Source: Promerops cafer (Eukaryota; Chordata; Aves; Passeriformes; Nectariniidae). From it: a stretch of DNA of 64,000 nt. The notes under the pieces were generated by a model. It was not told where the DNA came from. It was given only the letters and a program-made list of their open reading frames with translations, and made no database searches. Shown one piece after another: positions 1 to 13,500 of this stretch. Each line of letters starts with the position of its first letter. The first letter of the stretch is position 1. The position numbers were made by a program, and so were the translations under genes. The DNA is taken from assembly GCA_013398275.1 (NCBI GenBank), contig VZSE01005866.1, positions 434,001 through 498,000 on the forward strand. The letters run 5' to 3'.

Positions 1-57
1 AGTTTTACTTAGCTGTGAAATTTCCTTGACAGTCTTGAACTCTCTCCTGTCTTTCAG

Positions 58-204
58 AGCAGTCACACGAAAATGGATAAAACTATGACCACTGGAAGAA
101 TGCAGCAAATGGCAGTGAAACACCAGGCAAGACTTGTATTAGAATACAAACCATACCATCATCATTCTGGATGCACGGTATTCTCTACTGCCAGTAGAGT
201 CTAG
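58..204 (+). other. Candidate 3'-terminal coding exon, unrecognised
   Basis: A pyrimidine-rich tract (about 38-55) ends in CAG at 55-57, a plausible splice acceptor. From 58 one frame stays open for 48 codons to a TAG at 202-204; the other two frames stop within 30 bases. The peptide starts SSHTKMDKTM and ends FSTASRV. The last residues S-R-V fit the general class I PDZ-ligand pattern (S/T-x-V), but a three-residue match is weak. I do not recognise the peptide. If real, it would be the last exon of a gene entering from the left, with 3' UTR after 204; an AATAAA at about 1705 (AAATAAAGC) could serve as a distant poly(A) signal. The frame is also open upstream of the acceptor to a TGA at 16-18, so it could be chance. 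Confidence 0.22.
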
Positions 205-3200
205 TAAAGGCAGAGAACTACGAGGAATTCACCAAACTTGGACCACTAATGGTGCCCCCTCCCAGCAACTGTGTTATGAATGCAATTGCATTTATATTGC
301 TTTTCAAATGTCTTGAATTAGTGTAAATCATACTGACAAAATGATGGCTCTTTCTTAGTTAGGTTAGCACACATTCAGTACCACAATATTTAAGTTATAT
401 CTGGTTTTGAGATTTAAGCTGAACTAGGTAGTTTTACTCATGTTCTTCAGAAATGCCAAACTTAATTCCTAATTGCCAATTTCAAAGGAGACAACCTTTC
501 TGCAAATAGCTAACATTCTCTTCAGACAGTTCTCTTATTCACAGCATCATATGAAGGATTAAGTCCATACTTCAAATGAAGTTTAGTAAACTAATGAGGA
601 CTAAATATGAAATTTATCTAATACTACTGTAGGTGGCAAATTTGATGTATTGTGCTTTCTTATATCTTTAAAACTGAGAAAGTCAAGTATGTGACTGATT
701 TCTTTATGGATTCAGTCTTGAAAATATTGGAGTAACTATAATTCTGTTAATTTCAGTCATTCTGTGATTTTACTGAAGGCTATTTGAAAGCCACTTCAGA
801 ATTTCCAGAGCAGAATTCTGGTCTGGACAACTTGGAAAAAGTGGCACAGATTCCCTTAATGTTTAATAATTTTCTGAGGACTAATACACAGCTAACCTGA
901 ACTTCAATGGAGCCTCTACACAGCTGTGCAAAACAGCTACTACTAATGGGCCACCAAAATTGTTTTAAGTGTTTTTCCAGCAATTAAAAACAGATGGTCA
1001 ATAACATTTTCCACAGTTTCTAAACAAATTTAGTAGCTACTACTTGTGTAATCAAACACTGATATACTAGTTTATAAAATGACTTTGTGATTTGACAAGG
1101 ACAAAAAATTATTAAGGGAAAATCTGATCTTGGTAGCATAATACTATTCAATTGAAGACAATAGCTAGTCTGGATTTACAGCAGGATAGAAGATACCATT
1201 TAACCCACAATTCATAACTCTTGATTTTGAGTATTAAAGACAATGAAGGTCTCAACCCAGAAGCTCCAGAAATATTCTCCACTATCATTTACATTAATGA
1301 TCAACTTTTCCTGCATACAGCTGCTCCTGATTCCTTCTCCCACCCACTTAACTAACAGCCTAACTTGCATTGTAGAAGAAATGCTGCAGATTTGCAGAGA
1401 TCTAGCTGTGCTTCTCAATTAGATCAATACACTCTCACTGAATAATTTTAGAGCTTTTGACATCATTGATACCCCCAGATACTACATTGAGACAGGTTCT
1501 GTGTGTTCCATGTCCGTGAATAAGTGACAAATTAAGGGAGATGTCTGCAGCAATGTTGAGTTTTGAAGAACTTGGTTTTTAATATCTTGTCTTTTCCACA
1601 GAATCACTACATTCTCAGATTAGTGTAAAGTTGTTCATTGCAGGGTTATAGGAGCCTGTATACATAACAATTTCAAATTCTTAAACTACCCTTAAGAAAT
1701 GCTTAAATAAAGCATGTATATTTAAATAACTTTTTATTTTTATGATCTGTAAATGCCTCCTTTTAAGCACAGTTAGACACTGCATTTTTTATATTCTAAA
1801 AGCCAATGTCTATGCTTTTTCATTTGCATAAAAAAATGGTGCTCTGCTCAGAAGGTAGCAAATACAAAATTTGAGAGACAAGAGGTTATGCATCCTCAAG
1901 TACTTCATAGCCTTGTGGATGTGCAGAGAAACCTCAAGTTCTTGCTCAATGGTGTGATTTCTATATGAGAGGTTAAAAGGCTCTACAAGCAACAATCTCA
2001 GCTGACTGCATATTTTCTTGATCCTGGCAGAATTCAGTGAAAATTTAGTCAGATTTTTATTTGGTATAGCTCTCTCCTCAAAACACTTCTCTGGATACAG
2101 CAGACCTGAAACACCTAAGTTCATTAAGGAATATAGTCATTAGAAGGTTGTGATTTCATTAGGCACTTCCTAAGCAGAATATGGAACTATATATAGGAGT
2201 GTCTTTTTGTAGTTTTGTCTATGTTGCTTCATTGTCTAGGAATAGCCTTCCAGAGGCCACTGTGTGGGGATGAATTGGTAGCTGTAGCTGGTTCAGATGT
2301 TAGTATGCAAAGCTGAAACCCATACTTTCAAAGTAGGTGGGAAAAAGGGGTCCCAGTGAGGTTATGTAATCCAGGGTGGTTGTAAAATTCTTCATTTCTT
2401 CCTCCAGGAAGGTACTGGGCAAAGGGTGGAAAGGGGAATTGAATTGAATTGGTCACTATTAAACTATGAGTTTATATGAATATCAGCAAATAAAAATGAG
2501 ACTATATGATGAAGTAAGGAGATGTCTCCCCTTCCCTTTAAAAAAAAATAAATTAATACTGGCTTTGTCTGAATGTGGAGTATCAGTTGAGTCTGACACA
2601 AATTATCCACCCTTAGGTGCTCTGGATAACTTTACAGACTTAGTAAAACTTCAGTATCTAATGGCATTCAATCCATCAAAAGGATGGTGTTAACAACAAT
2701 CATGATTATTAAATCCAAGGGGTTAAAATCTGTTTCAGTGATGCTTTCTGGTTAACAGAATTGATCTTGACCCTTTTGCAGACATCCCTACCCAGATTTG
2801 TATATAATGTAAATGCTGTTCTCAGCATATGTTTTGGTTAATTCTCCAGCAGAACATATGCCCCTGCTAATATATTTGATGCAGCACATGTAAAAATAGG
2901 GAGTTCTAATGCAGTAAACTGTGGTAAGACAAACATAAATCGTTTCTTTGTCTGTCTCCGTAAACCTCTGCCTTCTATTTTTTCCAGTAAAATCTCTGAA
3001 ACCCAAACCCACATAAATCTGCATCCCTCTGTGGAAGACACACCTGATTTAGAGCTTGTCCTTATTGAATAATGCCTCATTTTGTCTATCACCTACATGA
3101 TTTGTCTGTGGAATACCAAAGGCACCTTATACTACAGAAAAAATATAACTTAGTTGTACTCAACAGCTGGGCTGTGTGTTGTATGCAAGTTCTTATTGAG

Positions 3201-6200
3201 TATTTGTTCATTTCCGTGGGTGCAAAATAGTTGTGTACAAAAAATGGAGATTTTATCTTGGATGTAGCTGCTGACAAAATGGTTTGTTTTTTTGTTTTTT
3301 TTTTTTCATGATGAAACTCAAAGGGTCATCTCATAGGCTCTATCTCCTACTACTTTTGGCTTATTTTTTGACTTTGTTGATTTTGATTTTGGTGTTTCTG
3401 ATTCATGCCACATTTACTTAAGTACAGCTAAACAACTACTGTTAAATACATCATACTGCAGGTGAAAAGGTAAAACAGTAAAGTGGTGCCTTATGAAACT
3501 AGTAAAGCAAGGTAAGGCTGTGCACCAATAGAACTAAGGAAATGAGAAATATATATAGCTATATTTTTCCTTTAATGGTTCACTGTGGTATCTTTAATTT
3601 CATTTTAAGCTGATGGATATAAATCAAAAGAGAATAAGGTTGTTTCAGTCAAGCTAGCAAAGAGCCTAGGTTTTTTTGGATCCTCCAACCTACTCTTTAC
3701 TAGTTCCATAGTACAAAAAAAAATCTGTGATTTATGTGCCAGGGTTTAAAGTAATAGTTATAGACGATATATTGATATGCCAATTAATATATTTTTTATT
3801 CTGGAAATAGAATGGGAAAGACAATAACAAGTGGCAGAGATTTAGAATTATTTTAATATTTCTTTCCATAACAAATATTTTCTTAAAATCTAGAATGCAA
3901 ATCAGTCTGTTTTGCTATAGATTTGTCTCAGATCAGTTTGACTTTGGAGTCTAGGAAGGTTAAAAGTCATCCTGAAGTCTTTCTCTGAGGACAGGCATTC
4001 AAAGGATCTTTTGCCTCCATTTTCATTGAAATTGTAGAAGTGCAATTATTTTTTTGAGACTGTTTCACCTGTGTCAAATTCTTCTTAAATAATTCAGTTC
4101 TTGTGAAAATAATTGAAGACATATTCAGACACTAACAGCAGCACAGAGAAAATGATTGAATCTGTTTCATGTCCATGGTAAAAAGCTAAAGTAAACCAAT
4201 GGACAATTCATGATAAAAGATCTGCATTAGAGTTTAGAGGTAAGGACAAGGTTCCCCATGTCTGCAAGCTGAATTTAGTGCTTCAGATGTTCTTATTTGT
4301 GTAGTCACCTTTGTTTGTATTTTAAATGCACTGTAATGTTTACCAATAGATTTCAGTGTTGCCATTTCCTTCCTTGAGACCTGTTCTTTTTAATGCTCTT
4401 ACTTTTCTAAGAATGAAAATTGATGTTACTATCATTACCCGGTATCCAGAGATCATCCATTTCAGACTCAGAATTGATGAAGTTAATTTCTAGTTTCTGC
4501 TTGATAACAGAAACAAGAGTATCAGGAAATAGAAAGAAACATAACTGACCTGCATCATGTTAGTGTCTGAGGTGTCTCAGAAACACTCTTCTGCAATCAC
4601 TTTCAAAAAGCCCTGAAAATGTTGCGAGATTTGCAACAAACTCTTCTCTCAAAAAACATTTCACCTACCCCCCTGAACTTCAAAAATATTTTTATTGTTC
4701 TAATTTGCTGAGCAAAATGCATCACTGTTTTTTGACGGTGTTAGATAATAGTCTACAAAAACCATTTAGAACATAGATGTTAATGTGCTACTGTCATGAC
4801 TCTGAATTATAGTGATCTTTAACTGCAGGATGGTGACAATTCCTGCAGTTATTCCTCCGGTTTTCTACATGGGAATTTCTAGCTGGTGAGCTGGAAAAAG
4901 AATATTACAAGTGATAAATAATGAGCCAGAAACCATTCATCCATCACTATATTTTGCAATGATAATTTTCTTATAAGTAGGAGTCTGTAATGCCCCGGAA
5001 CTCTTCCCCAAGTTCCTTAAGACATCTAATTATTCAGTATGATACTTTATTCAGACGCAGCTAAATTTAAATATGAAGACTTGTTTTGAGACTGTGGAAT
5101 CCAGTAATAATCTTATCCCTTAATTTTCTGAATTTCACTTCATTTATTTAGTAACTTCTACAGTCATGCTAAAAAAATAACAATGGCTATCTAAACAGTC
5201 ACTGTAATTATACATAATTTGAAAGCCACAATCAGAAAAGTAGTCTTTTGTAGTAGATAACACTGAAGTACAAAACTAAAACTAAGTCTAGAGACTTTTA
5301 ATTATGAAATTCCAAGGGGAAGGAAAATAAAATAAGTAGAAATGTTTGAAATATTGTAAGAGCAAGATCTCAAAGAGGAGATGCAATTTTTTTTTTTTCT
5401 TTTAGAAACTACTACATAATTCTAGTACAAAGAATTGTGATAACAGTCTACACCTTCTGTATTGGAGCTGTTTGAAGCTGGAGTTAATACCTACTGCTTT
5501 CTCTACCCATCTTTTCTTGTCCTCTGGCCAATGGAACATATGAAGGGAGGTAGAAACCGGAATCCAGACAACAAACATTTATCTTTCACAGCCTAATAAA
5601 GACGAATTTTGCCATGGTTAATTTCAGTAGATAGACTTTGTATCGACCTGACAGGCCTTAGGCCTGAACTGTTTTTAGCTCCTTTTAACAATTTTCTAGA
5701 GCTGACTCTTACTTAGTCTGCTTTAACTTAACCTCATCCTTGATATCTGACACATGTAAGGGAGTAGATTAACAGGTCTAGCATACCAGGTAGTGTGGTA
5801 GTACAGCAAACAGCCCTTTGTGTCAACTGAGACAGTGGCAGCTTATTCTGCAGCTTTCAAGATTTGTCTGAAAACCAGTGCGGGGAGCATAAGGGAGTGG
5901 AAATAGACTGTGATGACAAAATATTTAAAAATAGATTCAAAGGAATCCTAGAGTGAGGAGGGAAAGACCCCTGTCAGCAGCATTTGCTGCTCCTGGTGGA
6001 TATTATGAGTTTTGTTAACTCACAGTGACACGTCACAGGACAGCTCTGCCTGGAGAAGACCAGGATTCACCAATCTTCTGACTTAGGAGGATACTGGAAA
6101 GGAGACTACAATATGAGAGAAATTCAGTGGATAATATATTTTCTTTCATTACAGTTTTAAGACCGTTTTTATTATTATTATTAATAAACTATTGATCTTA

Positions 6201-7955
6201 TTGTATCTAAATTAATGAGAAGTATTGTACTTTGAATAATTTAGATGCTGCCTGAGCTAACAGTAAATTTTTGGTTCCACTTAAAAGGTGTGTTATACTT
6301 TACTGACAACTCTTAAACCACAGCAAACACTTTTGGTAGAGCCTTTGTAGAGACAAAGTTATCCTGAGCCACGCTAAAAATATTTCTCTCCCATTTTTTT
6401 TCCCTTCCAAGATTTTGACTTAGGGAAAGCTGTGGCTATACTGGGCTGAGAAGCAGTGTGTGGTGTAAGAGATTCCAAAGCTAGAGAGAGACTTGGGTGC
6501 TGCAGGCATGAGAGGAACAGTTCTTGCTGTTAGAGGAGCCTCCTGATACGGACAGTGGGATTCAGACGCATTTAAGTTGCTCTAAAATACACAGAATGCC
6601 TGTGAAAATATGGTTTTGGAGAGGGTTGTACTCTGTATCCAGGAATGATAGAAAACACAAGAGGCTTTGGGGTTAGACAGTGGAAGGCTGAGGAACAGGG
6701 TTGCATTGTTTTTCAGTCTTGGTTTGGGAAGATGCAGAAGGGAACACAGGGAAGGCAGGAGAATGTAGTTTTATGCTAAATGGATTTTGACTGTAGTTAC
6801 TAGAGCCTTGAAGTTTGACCAGTTGAATGGCATTATTATTTTTCCCAATTGTTTTCTGGTTAAAAAAAAAAAAAAAAAAGGAAGAAAAAAGTTACATTTA
6901 TTTCTTTGCAAGTCTGGAGAACCAAGAAGTTTTTAAATGCTTGTACTCCACTTATTTTATCTTTAGATTTGTGTAGGAATCTGGGACTGAACACCATGTG
7001 CTACTCCTTCTACATGTCTACCAGTCCTTTGCTTTTGATCTTTTTGCCCCTCTCAAAGGAGAATCCTGCATTCACAGGTCTTTGTTTTAGGAATTCTCTG
7101 ATCTTTCAAACCTGCCAAGTTGCAGTTGTCAACCCTCTCCACACCACCACATTTTCTCCTGAATGTCTTTCATTTTCAGTGATACAGTCAGCCCTAATTA
7201 GGTAATCAGTGCTTTCCAGGTGGAAGGGGAGTAACACGTCCAGCAGTCAGTATCACTTGTCTCTTTAAGGTGCATACAGCTCAATCACTTTCTGTTAAAG
7301 TGTTCAAAGTAGCATTTCTCAGGAGGATGCACCCAAGTCTGTGACTCTATCCCCCATGAAATCTGAGCATACTCAGGTAGGTGTGTACTGCAGACTGAAC
7401 TTGGTTATCTGCCAAGGGCAAATGTTGGTAGTTATAACTAAGATGCAGTAATCACAACATAGACCCTTAAGCTGTGTGACTGTGAGCTGCTAGAAATCTG
7501 GCTTGTGTACATGCATGTGTTTTGAATCTTTCTAACAAGAGAGCATTTAACATATGTTGTTTTGAGACCTATACCCTCCATTGAAATATTTTCAGGTTTC
7601 CTGCCTGGGGGAGCTCCTCTGTGTATTGCCATATGTAACCATCACACAACTGGTCTAATGGATTAGTGGGAAGGAGCATGTCATGGTAAGCTCTTTATAA
7701 TAGGGTTTAATTTGAAGTATTTTCTTCAAATAGAACAGGACTGATGCACTACTATTATTCATCATCTTTAGATATGGAAAAGTTTGATGTGATAGGAATA
7801 GCTATGTAAAATTTAAAAACGGGCTCAGAAAATTTATCTCTTGTCAACATCAAACTTGGTTTAAAAACAGCTTTAATCCAGCTGGATTGCTGTATTTTTT
7901 TTTAAATTCTGGTCTGGTAGTGTTACATTTTGAGCAACTGAGCTGGACCAGAACT
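205..7955. other. AT-rich non-coding DNA, no gene seen
   Basis: No splice-flanked open segment or known repeat family was convincing here. Contents are short low-complexity tracts: a GAATT repeat at about 2439-2452, a T-rich tract at 3282-3306, a short ATT run at 6171-6184 and an 18-base poly(A) at 6862-6879. Open frames of 60-104 codons on either strand (for example 1810-2124 minus, 6906-7205 plus) have no recognisable motifs and no supporting splice or promoter context. Confidence 0.6.
6862..6879 (+). repeat. Poly(A) homopolymer, 18 A
   Basis: An uninterrupted run of 18 A followed by GGAAGAAAAAAG. No AATAAA or ATTAAA lies in the 30 bases before it, so nothing marks it as the tail of a retrocopy. 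Confidence 0.9.
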
Positions 7956-7970
7956 TTGTTTTTTTGGTTT

Positions 7971-8008
7971 GGTTTTTTTTTTTTTTTTTTTTTTTTTTTT
8001 NTTTTTTT
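7971..8008. repeat. Poly(T) run interrupted by a one-base gap (N at 8001)
   Basis: About 30 T precede and 7 T follow a single N. The N is most likely an unresolved homopolymer, so the true length is unknown. Read on the minus strand this is a poly(A) run with an ATTAAA hexamer (plus positions 8026-8031) 17 bases before it, the spacing expected of a copied mRNA tail. Open frames that run through this tract are artefacts of K/F codons. Confidence 0.9.
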
Positions 8009-9185
8009 GTGTTATGAAAGACACTTTTAATGTGGGAGTCCTACATGAGACTTTCATTTCTTGGACATGTAGGAAAGTGTCGAATTTTTTTTTCACTGAC
8101 TCACAAATCTCAAGTAACATATTCTTCCACGACACACCATCCCAGAGGACGCAGTGCAATATGCTTTCCTGACTTCTTTGTGTACATTTGTCTCTCCAAC
8201 AGCAGAGTTTTCCTGAACAGAAAAGGCTCACAGGAGCTCTTAAGATCTATATTTTTAGTTGCAGTGAAGAAAAAAAAAAGCCATGAAATCTGAATTTGCA
8301 GACCTAGAATTCCTGATTTCAAGTGGAATGAGAAAAGGCAACTATTTAAAATCAGTAAGTAGTTCAATAATGTACTTCCACTGAGAGAAAATGTATGTGA
8401 AATAGGGTCCAGATTCTGTTAGACTGTTGGATCAGCAAAAATGAATTCTAGTTTTCTCATTGTATTTATTGAAATCCAGAAACTATGAAGGTAACAGAAA
8501 CTGCCATGAAGGAACATTGGCACGACTATTCAGAGTAATTAACTGAATTTTGAAGAAAAAAATGAGGGAGTTCACATATTTTCAACATTTTGGTCTTGAA
8601 AAACATTTTTTCTGGGGTTTTGCTCTCAGTTTTGACCTGAGTTGGATAGACATTTGCATATATATAAATGCAGAGAAATTTTTGAAACTTAAATAATTCT
8701 TTAAAATATTAACTATTATTTTTTCTCTTCTGTAAGTTTTTAGAACTATACTAAAACCATCCCTATAAACACCTTCCAGAATGAAGGATCCAGTGCAGAA
8801 TTTCAGCAATGATTAAATCTTCTGGAAAGAAGTGTTTGTTGTGGAAATGCTGATGCAACATTAACAATAAAAATGTGTGTAGACAAAATGAACAGTTTGA
8901 TAATGGGTCTTAAAATGAGTTACAAACTTTTTTGTGCAGTAGAAGTGATGGCGATGGCATGACTAATTTATTTAACTTTTGTAACTGTAGATTAGCATGT
9001 ACATTTATTCAGCTGTTAAAATTCACTTACAATTGTTTTAGCTCTCTAAAATAAAATGTGTTTCTATTCCAAAGTTATAATGGACCTGCTAATGGGGTAT
9101 TGACTACTGCTTCTTGTCATCCATCTCCTGGTGCAAAGATATCATTACTTTTCACTAAATAATTCTCAGTTTTCTACACATTCAC

Positions 9186-9213
9186 ATAAAAGTCCTTTTA
9201 CAAGGACTTTTAT
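9186..9213. repeat. Perfect 12-bp hairpin, 4-nt loop
   Basis: The left arm ATAAAAGTCCTT (9186-9197) is exactly complementary to the right arm AAGGACTTTTAT (9202-9213), with loop TTAC. It is too short for a microRNA precursor. No run of T follows that would suggest a Pol III terminator. Confidence 0.85.
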
Positions 9214-9670
9214 CACTCACATTTGAAGATAGCTCCAGCTAGTGTTTAGTACTTATTTTCTGTATAGTATAAAAATCTATTTTCGGGATTTGCCAGGATT
9301 AAGAAGTGTTTTCTTAACTTTATCAGATTTGTCAACCATATGCATGTCTTCAGACTTGAAATTTGGGTGCTATCAACTCAACTGACAAGGAAAATCTTAT
9401 ATAAAATTGATTTTTAAAAGTATATTGTGGTGGAATGTTTCATTGAAATGAACTGTTGTTCATTCTTGAACAACAGAAATTCTTGAGAAAGAGTGAAGTT
9501 GATTTATTTGGATTTCTACATTCTTGAAATAAAAGGCAAAGAGAAGTTGTTTCCAAGCATTTAGTTCTATCAAGCTCAGCACAAGAAGCAGAAATGCAAG
9601 AAACCTCAATTTCCCCAACTTTCAGTAGGTCCTTGGGATAGTTTCTGCTTTTACTAGAGCTCATACTGCC

Positions 9671-9713
9671 TTCTGCTTCCTGGACAATCCAGGAAATTGT
9701 CCAGGAAACAGAA
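9671..9713. repeat. 18-bp near-perfect hairpin, 7-nt loop
   Basis: The left arm TTCTGCTTCCTGGACAAT (9671-9688) pairs with the right arm ATTGTCCAGGAAACAGAA (9696-9713) with one C/A mismatch. The loop is CCAGGAA. The loop repeats part of the right arm, so alternative pairings exist. At 43 nt it is shorter than usual animal pre-miRNAs (about 60-80 nt), and pairing does not continue outside the arms. Confidence 0.85.
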
Positions 9714-10501
9714 AAATCTTGAAAAATTTATTCACCTTAAATGTATGTGTGTGGTTGAATCACTGATTACTAAAGTCAAGCTGCACTTCAGATAGTGATG
9801 CTTAGGAATGAGCTGTAGCTCTCTCTGGGGCTAAAACATTAATTGCCTGGAATTGTACTATTTTCCTAAATTCAAGTCCATAAAATCCCTGCTTCAGTAA
9901 GCAAAGAATGACTGAGAACAGAGACACAATATTTAATAATATTTTTAGATCCTCATAAACATATTGTTTTATAGTGGAAGAGCATTGTCAGAAAGTTTTA
10001 ACAGTCCAGTTCATATTCTGCTTAAACTGCCCTTTAGCTTTCTGATGAGCAGCTTTCAACAGGACTGCAAAAGGAAGTATGAGAATAGAGAGTAGAGGTT
10101 TTAAAGGTTTCATTTACAGAGAGAATTCGTTCAGTGTTCAGAAATTTTCCAGATTTCTAGACACGGTATAGAACCTGTAACCAAACCAAAGAAAACGCTT
10201 TGTCATGCAAGTTTAAAGTTAGCTTTATCTATGATCCTCCACTAAAAAACATTCCCAGTTCTTGACCTCAGTTCCCATGGCAATCTGTGGCAATTCCAAG
10301 TTAAGAGTTAAAAGTTTGTGCGCACGCTTTAAACGTGAGCATTCAGCTATGAGATACTCTTTGTAGTGACTGGCCTTTATTTTGTTACAATTCTCATCTT
10401 CTGAGTTTTCTCAACAGTTATGGGTATGAGAACTGGACATATTACATAAAAAGTGAACTTACTAAATAGATATAGTCTTTTTCTTTTCTTTTTCTATCTA
10501 G

Positions 10502-10545
10502 GGATTGTCTGAGACTTGAATGTAGTCTTCCAGCCTGCCTCTATG
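10502..10545 (+). other. Candidate 44-nt micro-exon, unrecognised
   Basis: A strong polypyrimidine tract (about 10474-10499) ends in TAG at 10499-10501, and a donor G|GTAAGC follows at 10546. Only one of three frames is open: with one leading and one trailing base (phase 1-1) it reads DCLRLECSLPACLY. The short cysteine-rich peptide is not recognised, and no adjoining exon with matching phase was found. A chance match is quite possible. Confidence 0.15.
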
Positions 10546-13500
10546 GTAAGCCTTTACAGATTTTTTTTCTGCACTTAAGGAATTTTTTCATGTTAGAACA
10601 TGAATGAAAGGAATCATGATGTGGTGCAAATGATAGTTCCTTATGTTAAATCAGCTATAACCAAGTAATTCTAGTCAATACTGAGAAACAGACTTAACTG
10701 TTGCTACCATGTACTACTACTTGAGAAACACTGAAAAGATATTAAGATCTGTATTCTAACCTTACTATATAAGTAGCAACTAATGTTATCACTTTCTGAT
10801 TGCCTCTTCTTATGAGCCCACAAAATAAACACATGTAACATGTAAATATAAAATTTGAAGGCACAGACATTTATGCAAGAGCGAACAAAATTAGCCATCT
10901 GCAGAAAAGTTGTTCAAAGACATTAATTTAGAATTGAGTCACTGATTTCTTGTAAAAGGCCATTGTGCCAGCAAGTTTGTAATAACTAGGAAGATCAAAT
11001 AGAAATTATCAAATGAATGAAATTTATATTTAGACATACTTTTTTAAAAAAAGCCAAACTGCTAAAAATATGTCATTTCACCTGCACTGCATAAATCAAA
11101 GCTATTGATATGTGTCTGATATTTTACTCCCCTGTGAGCAAAAGTCATCATGATAGCACTTTGAAATTCATAGCATGCTACTTTCTAAAGAGATCTTATT
11201 TCAGAAAATCTAATATGCCTCCTCCATATAAAATTATTTTCCTAGCTAATTGTAAGACTCTCATTTGACCTCCTGAGATCAGTCAGTCAGTGAGGTGGTG
11301 TCTTAGTCGACTTCAGAGGTGATAAAATTTCCTAACACCCAAGTTTTCTGCTATGGTAGTTTGAACTTTTCATCTGTTATTATACACCTGGAAAAAAAGT
11401 GAGAGATTGTCAGGCATTAATTGTAAGCCGTGTGCTCCCACATACTCATACAAGGCATAAGGAAACTGGAAGGAGCACAGCAAGAAAGGTAAAGGTACTC
11501 TTACCTTATCTTGCAGCTCTGGAGAGAAATCCAAGCTGGGGGAAACCCTAGAAAGCATGAACTATGTGGGGATGTCTGGTTTCCCTGTGCATTATTGCTT
11601 TAAGATTTATAATTCTTATGGCAGTAGACTTTACTACTCTAATATGGAGCAAGTGACTCTGCATAACTTGTTTTGCTGCGTGGTAAATACTTCATCTACA
11701 TCCCAACATGACTCACCATGCAGAACTGTCTAAGCATGAGGGAGATTCTAAAAAAATGTGAAAATCATTCAATTGTCCTTGTCTGCTCTTGGTATTAAGA
11801 AGTTTTTATCCAATTCCTCCAAAACTTGCTTTCTTTCTTGATTAACTTTTAAGAGCAAATGGTGCAGTAGAACAGCAGTGTCATCACAAAATTTATTCAA
11901 ACCTTAGGGACTGAAGATAAAGGTTTGATTTTATGGAAATAACTGAAAATGCTCCGCAAATGTTCCATGGACTACAATACTACAAAACTTTTACAGTATA
12001 AACAGATTTTTAAATTCATCTTATTTTCTGTGAGAGGAAGAAAATTATCATTCCATTTACATTCTAGCAAAGAGGAGAATGTAGTAACGTTCAATTATGC
12101 TGTGTATTTGCTCCCAACAAAAAAATAATGTAGTTGGCTCATTGGAATGCTAACAAAAATGATTATCACAGTTGTCATCTTTAATAGGAACAGTATCTAG
12201 GTCTTTGATCTGTGACATGGCATAGAAAATGTTGTTGACTTTGCTAGAAAAATTAATAATGCATGTTATGGCACAGCATGTAGTACTGCAGAAAGAAATT
12301 ATTTTGGGAACCACTTCGGTCATCTGCTTAAGTAGCTGTGCTTCATGTTTTGATGATCCACCTTTGCCCGTGGTCTTTTCCTGTGCATTCTTACCTGAAA
12401 GAGTTAAATCTTATTTGCTTTGCTGCTTGTATTTGTCTCTGTCTCTACTAACCTGATTTTCACAAGCGCTACAAATTTATACTCTCTCTGGATGGAGCAC
12501 TCCTTTCTGCATGTCTGCTACCCTGTACCTGTGCCCGCAGTGATACATGAAGGTAGCAGACCAGTTCTGCAGTGCAGAGAGCACGACTCCATGGTACACT
12601 TGAGGGAAGCACTTCATCTTATGTCACATAAGGTCCAGAAAATCTGCTTTTTAAAGTATAGTTCACATTCCCACTGGGACTGCAGAGCAAACAGATATTA
12701 GAGTGTTTTTTTGTAGAAAACACGTTGAGTACCCAGAGAAATATATATATATTTATATATATATATAGTCTCATAAACTTTATTGTCTGCCTAGCATTTT
12801 TCACGATTGTATATTATTCTTCAAACATTGGGGAAAACTTGTGCATTATTAAGAAAGAGATAAGTTCCTTGAAGGTGGTCAGATGTTTGTAGCTTCCATT
12901 ATTGGCAAAAAAGAGCAGGAACAAAACCAGTACTGTAGATTTACTTCCCAAGCCCCATGTACAGAGAGGAGTTTTAGACTGAATCTTTGTTTGAGAGGAA
13001 AATATTTATACTAACATCTAGTCTGTCATTCCTATTCCATTAGTTCACCTGGAGCTTTACATAGAAGGGCCTCTATGGGGCGTAGGATTGTGTGGTTTAC
13101 AGATAAAAATATGTTTGAAATTAGAGAAAGTGCAGTGTAAAGTGTGACTGGGGAGCACCTTTTACATTGATTTATAAGCAGTCTCATCTCAATAGCCAGT
13201 TGTCTCCTGTGTATCAGAGCTCTGAGGAAGATAAGTTGTATCAAATTTTGTGAGGTTCAGCTTGGGAAATCTCAGCCTGTTCCTGCAGACCACCTGGCTG
13301 TGGAGCAAAGTTTTTTTAAAGCCACTACTTCAACAGTTTGGTTTATTGTGGTTATTCTTTTAAAGTGATTGTGGTGAGATGATGAAAATATCCAGACAGT
13401 TCTGTCAAAGAAATTGTGTGCATTGTTAGTTCTGTGATGAGAGAAATAATGGTAAATCCAGGTCTGGGCAGATCAAACTGTACTGAAGTCAGACTTTGCA

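Larger units (their letters stand above)
8009..10500. other. AT-rich non-coding DNA with two hairpins
   Basis: No gene or named repeat family recognised. The stretch holds a possible minus-strand retrocopy end beside the poly(T) run, and two compact inverted repeats at 9186-9213 and 9671-9713, listed separately. Confidence 0.55.

Noticed and set aside
7923..8231. 102-codon minus-strand frame ending in poly-Lys
   Set aside because: Its end is a translated poly(A) tract crossing an N; only the underlying retrocopy possibility was kept.
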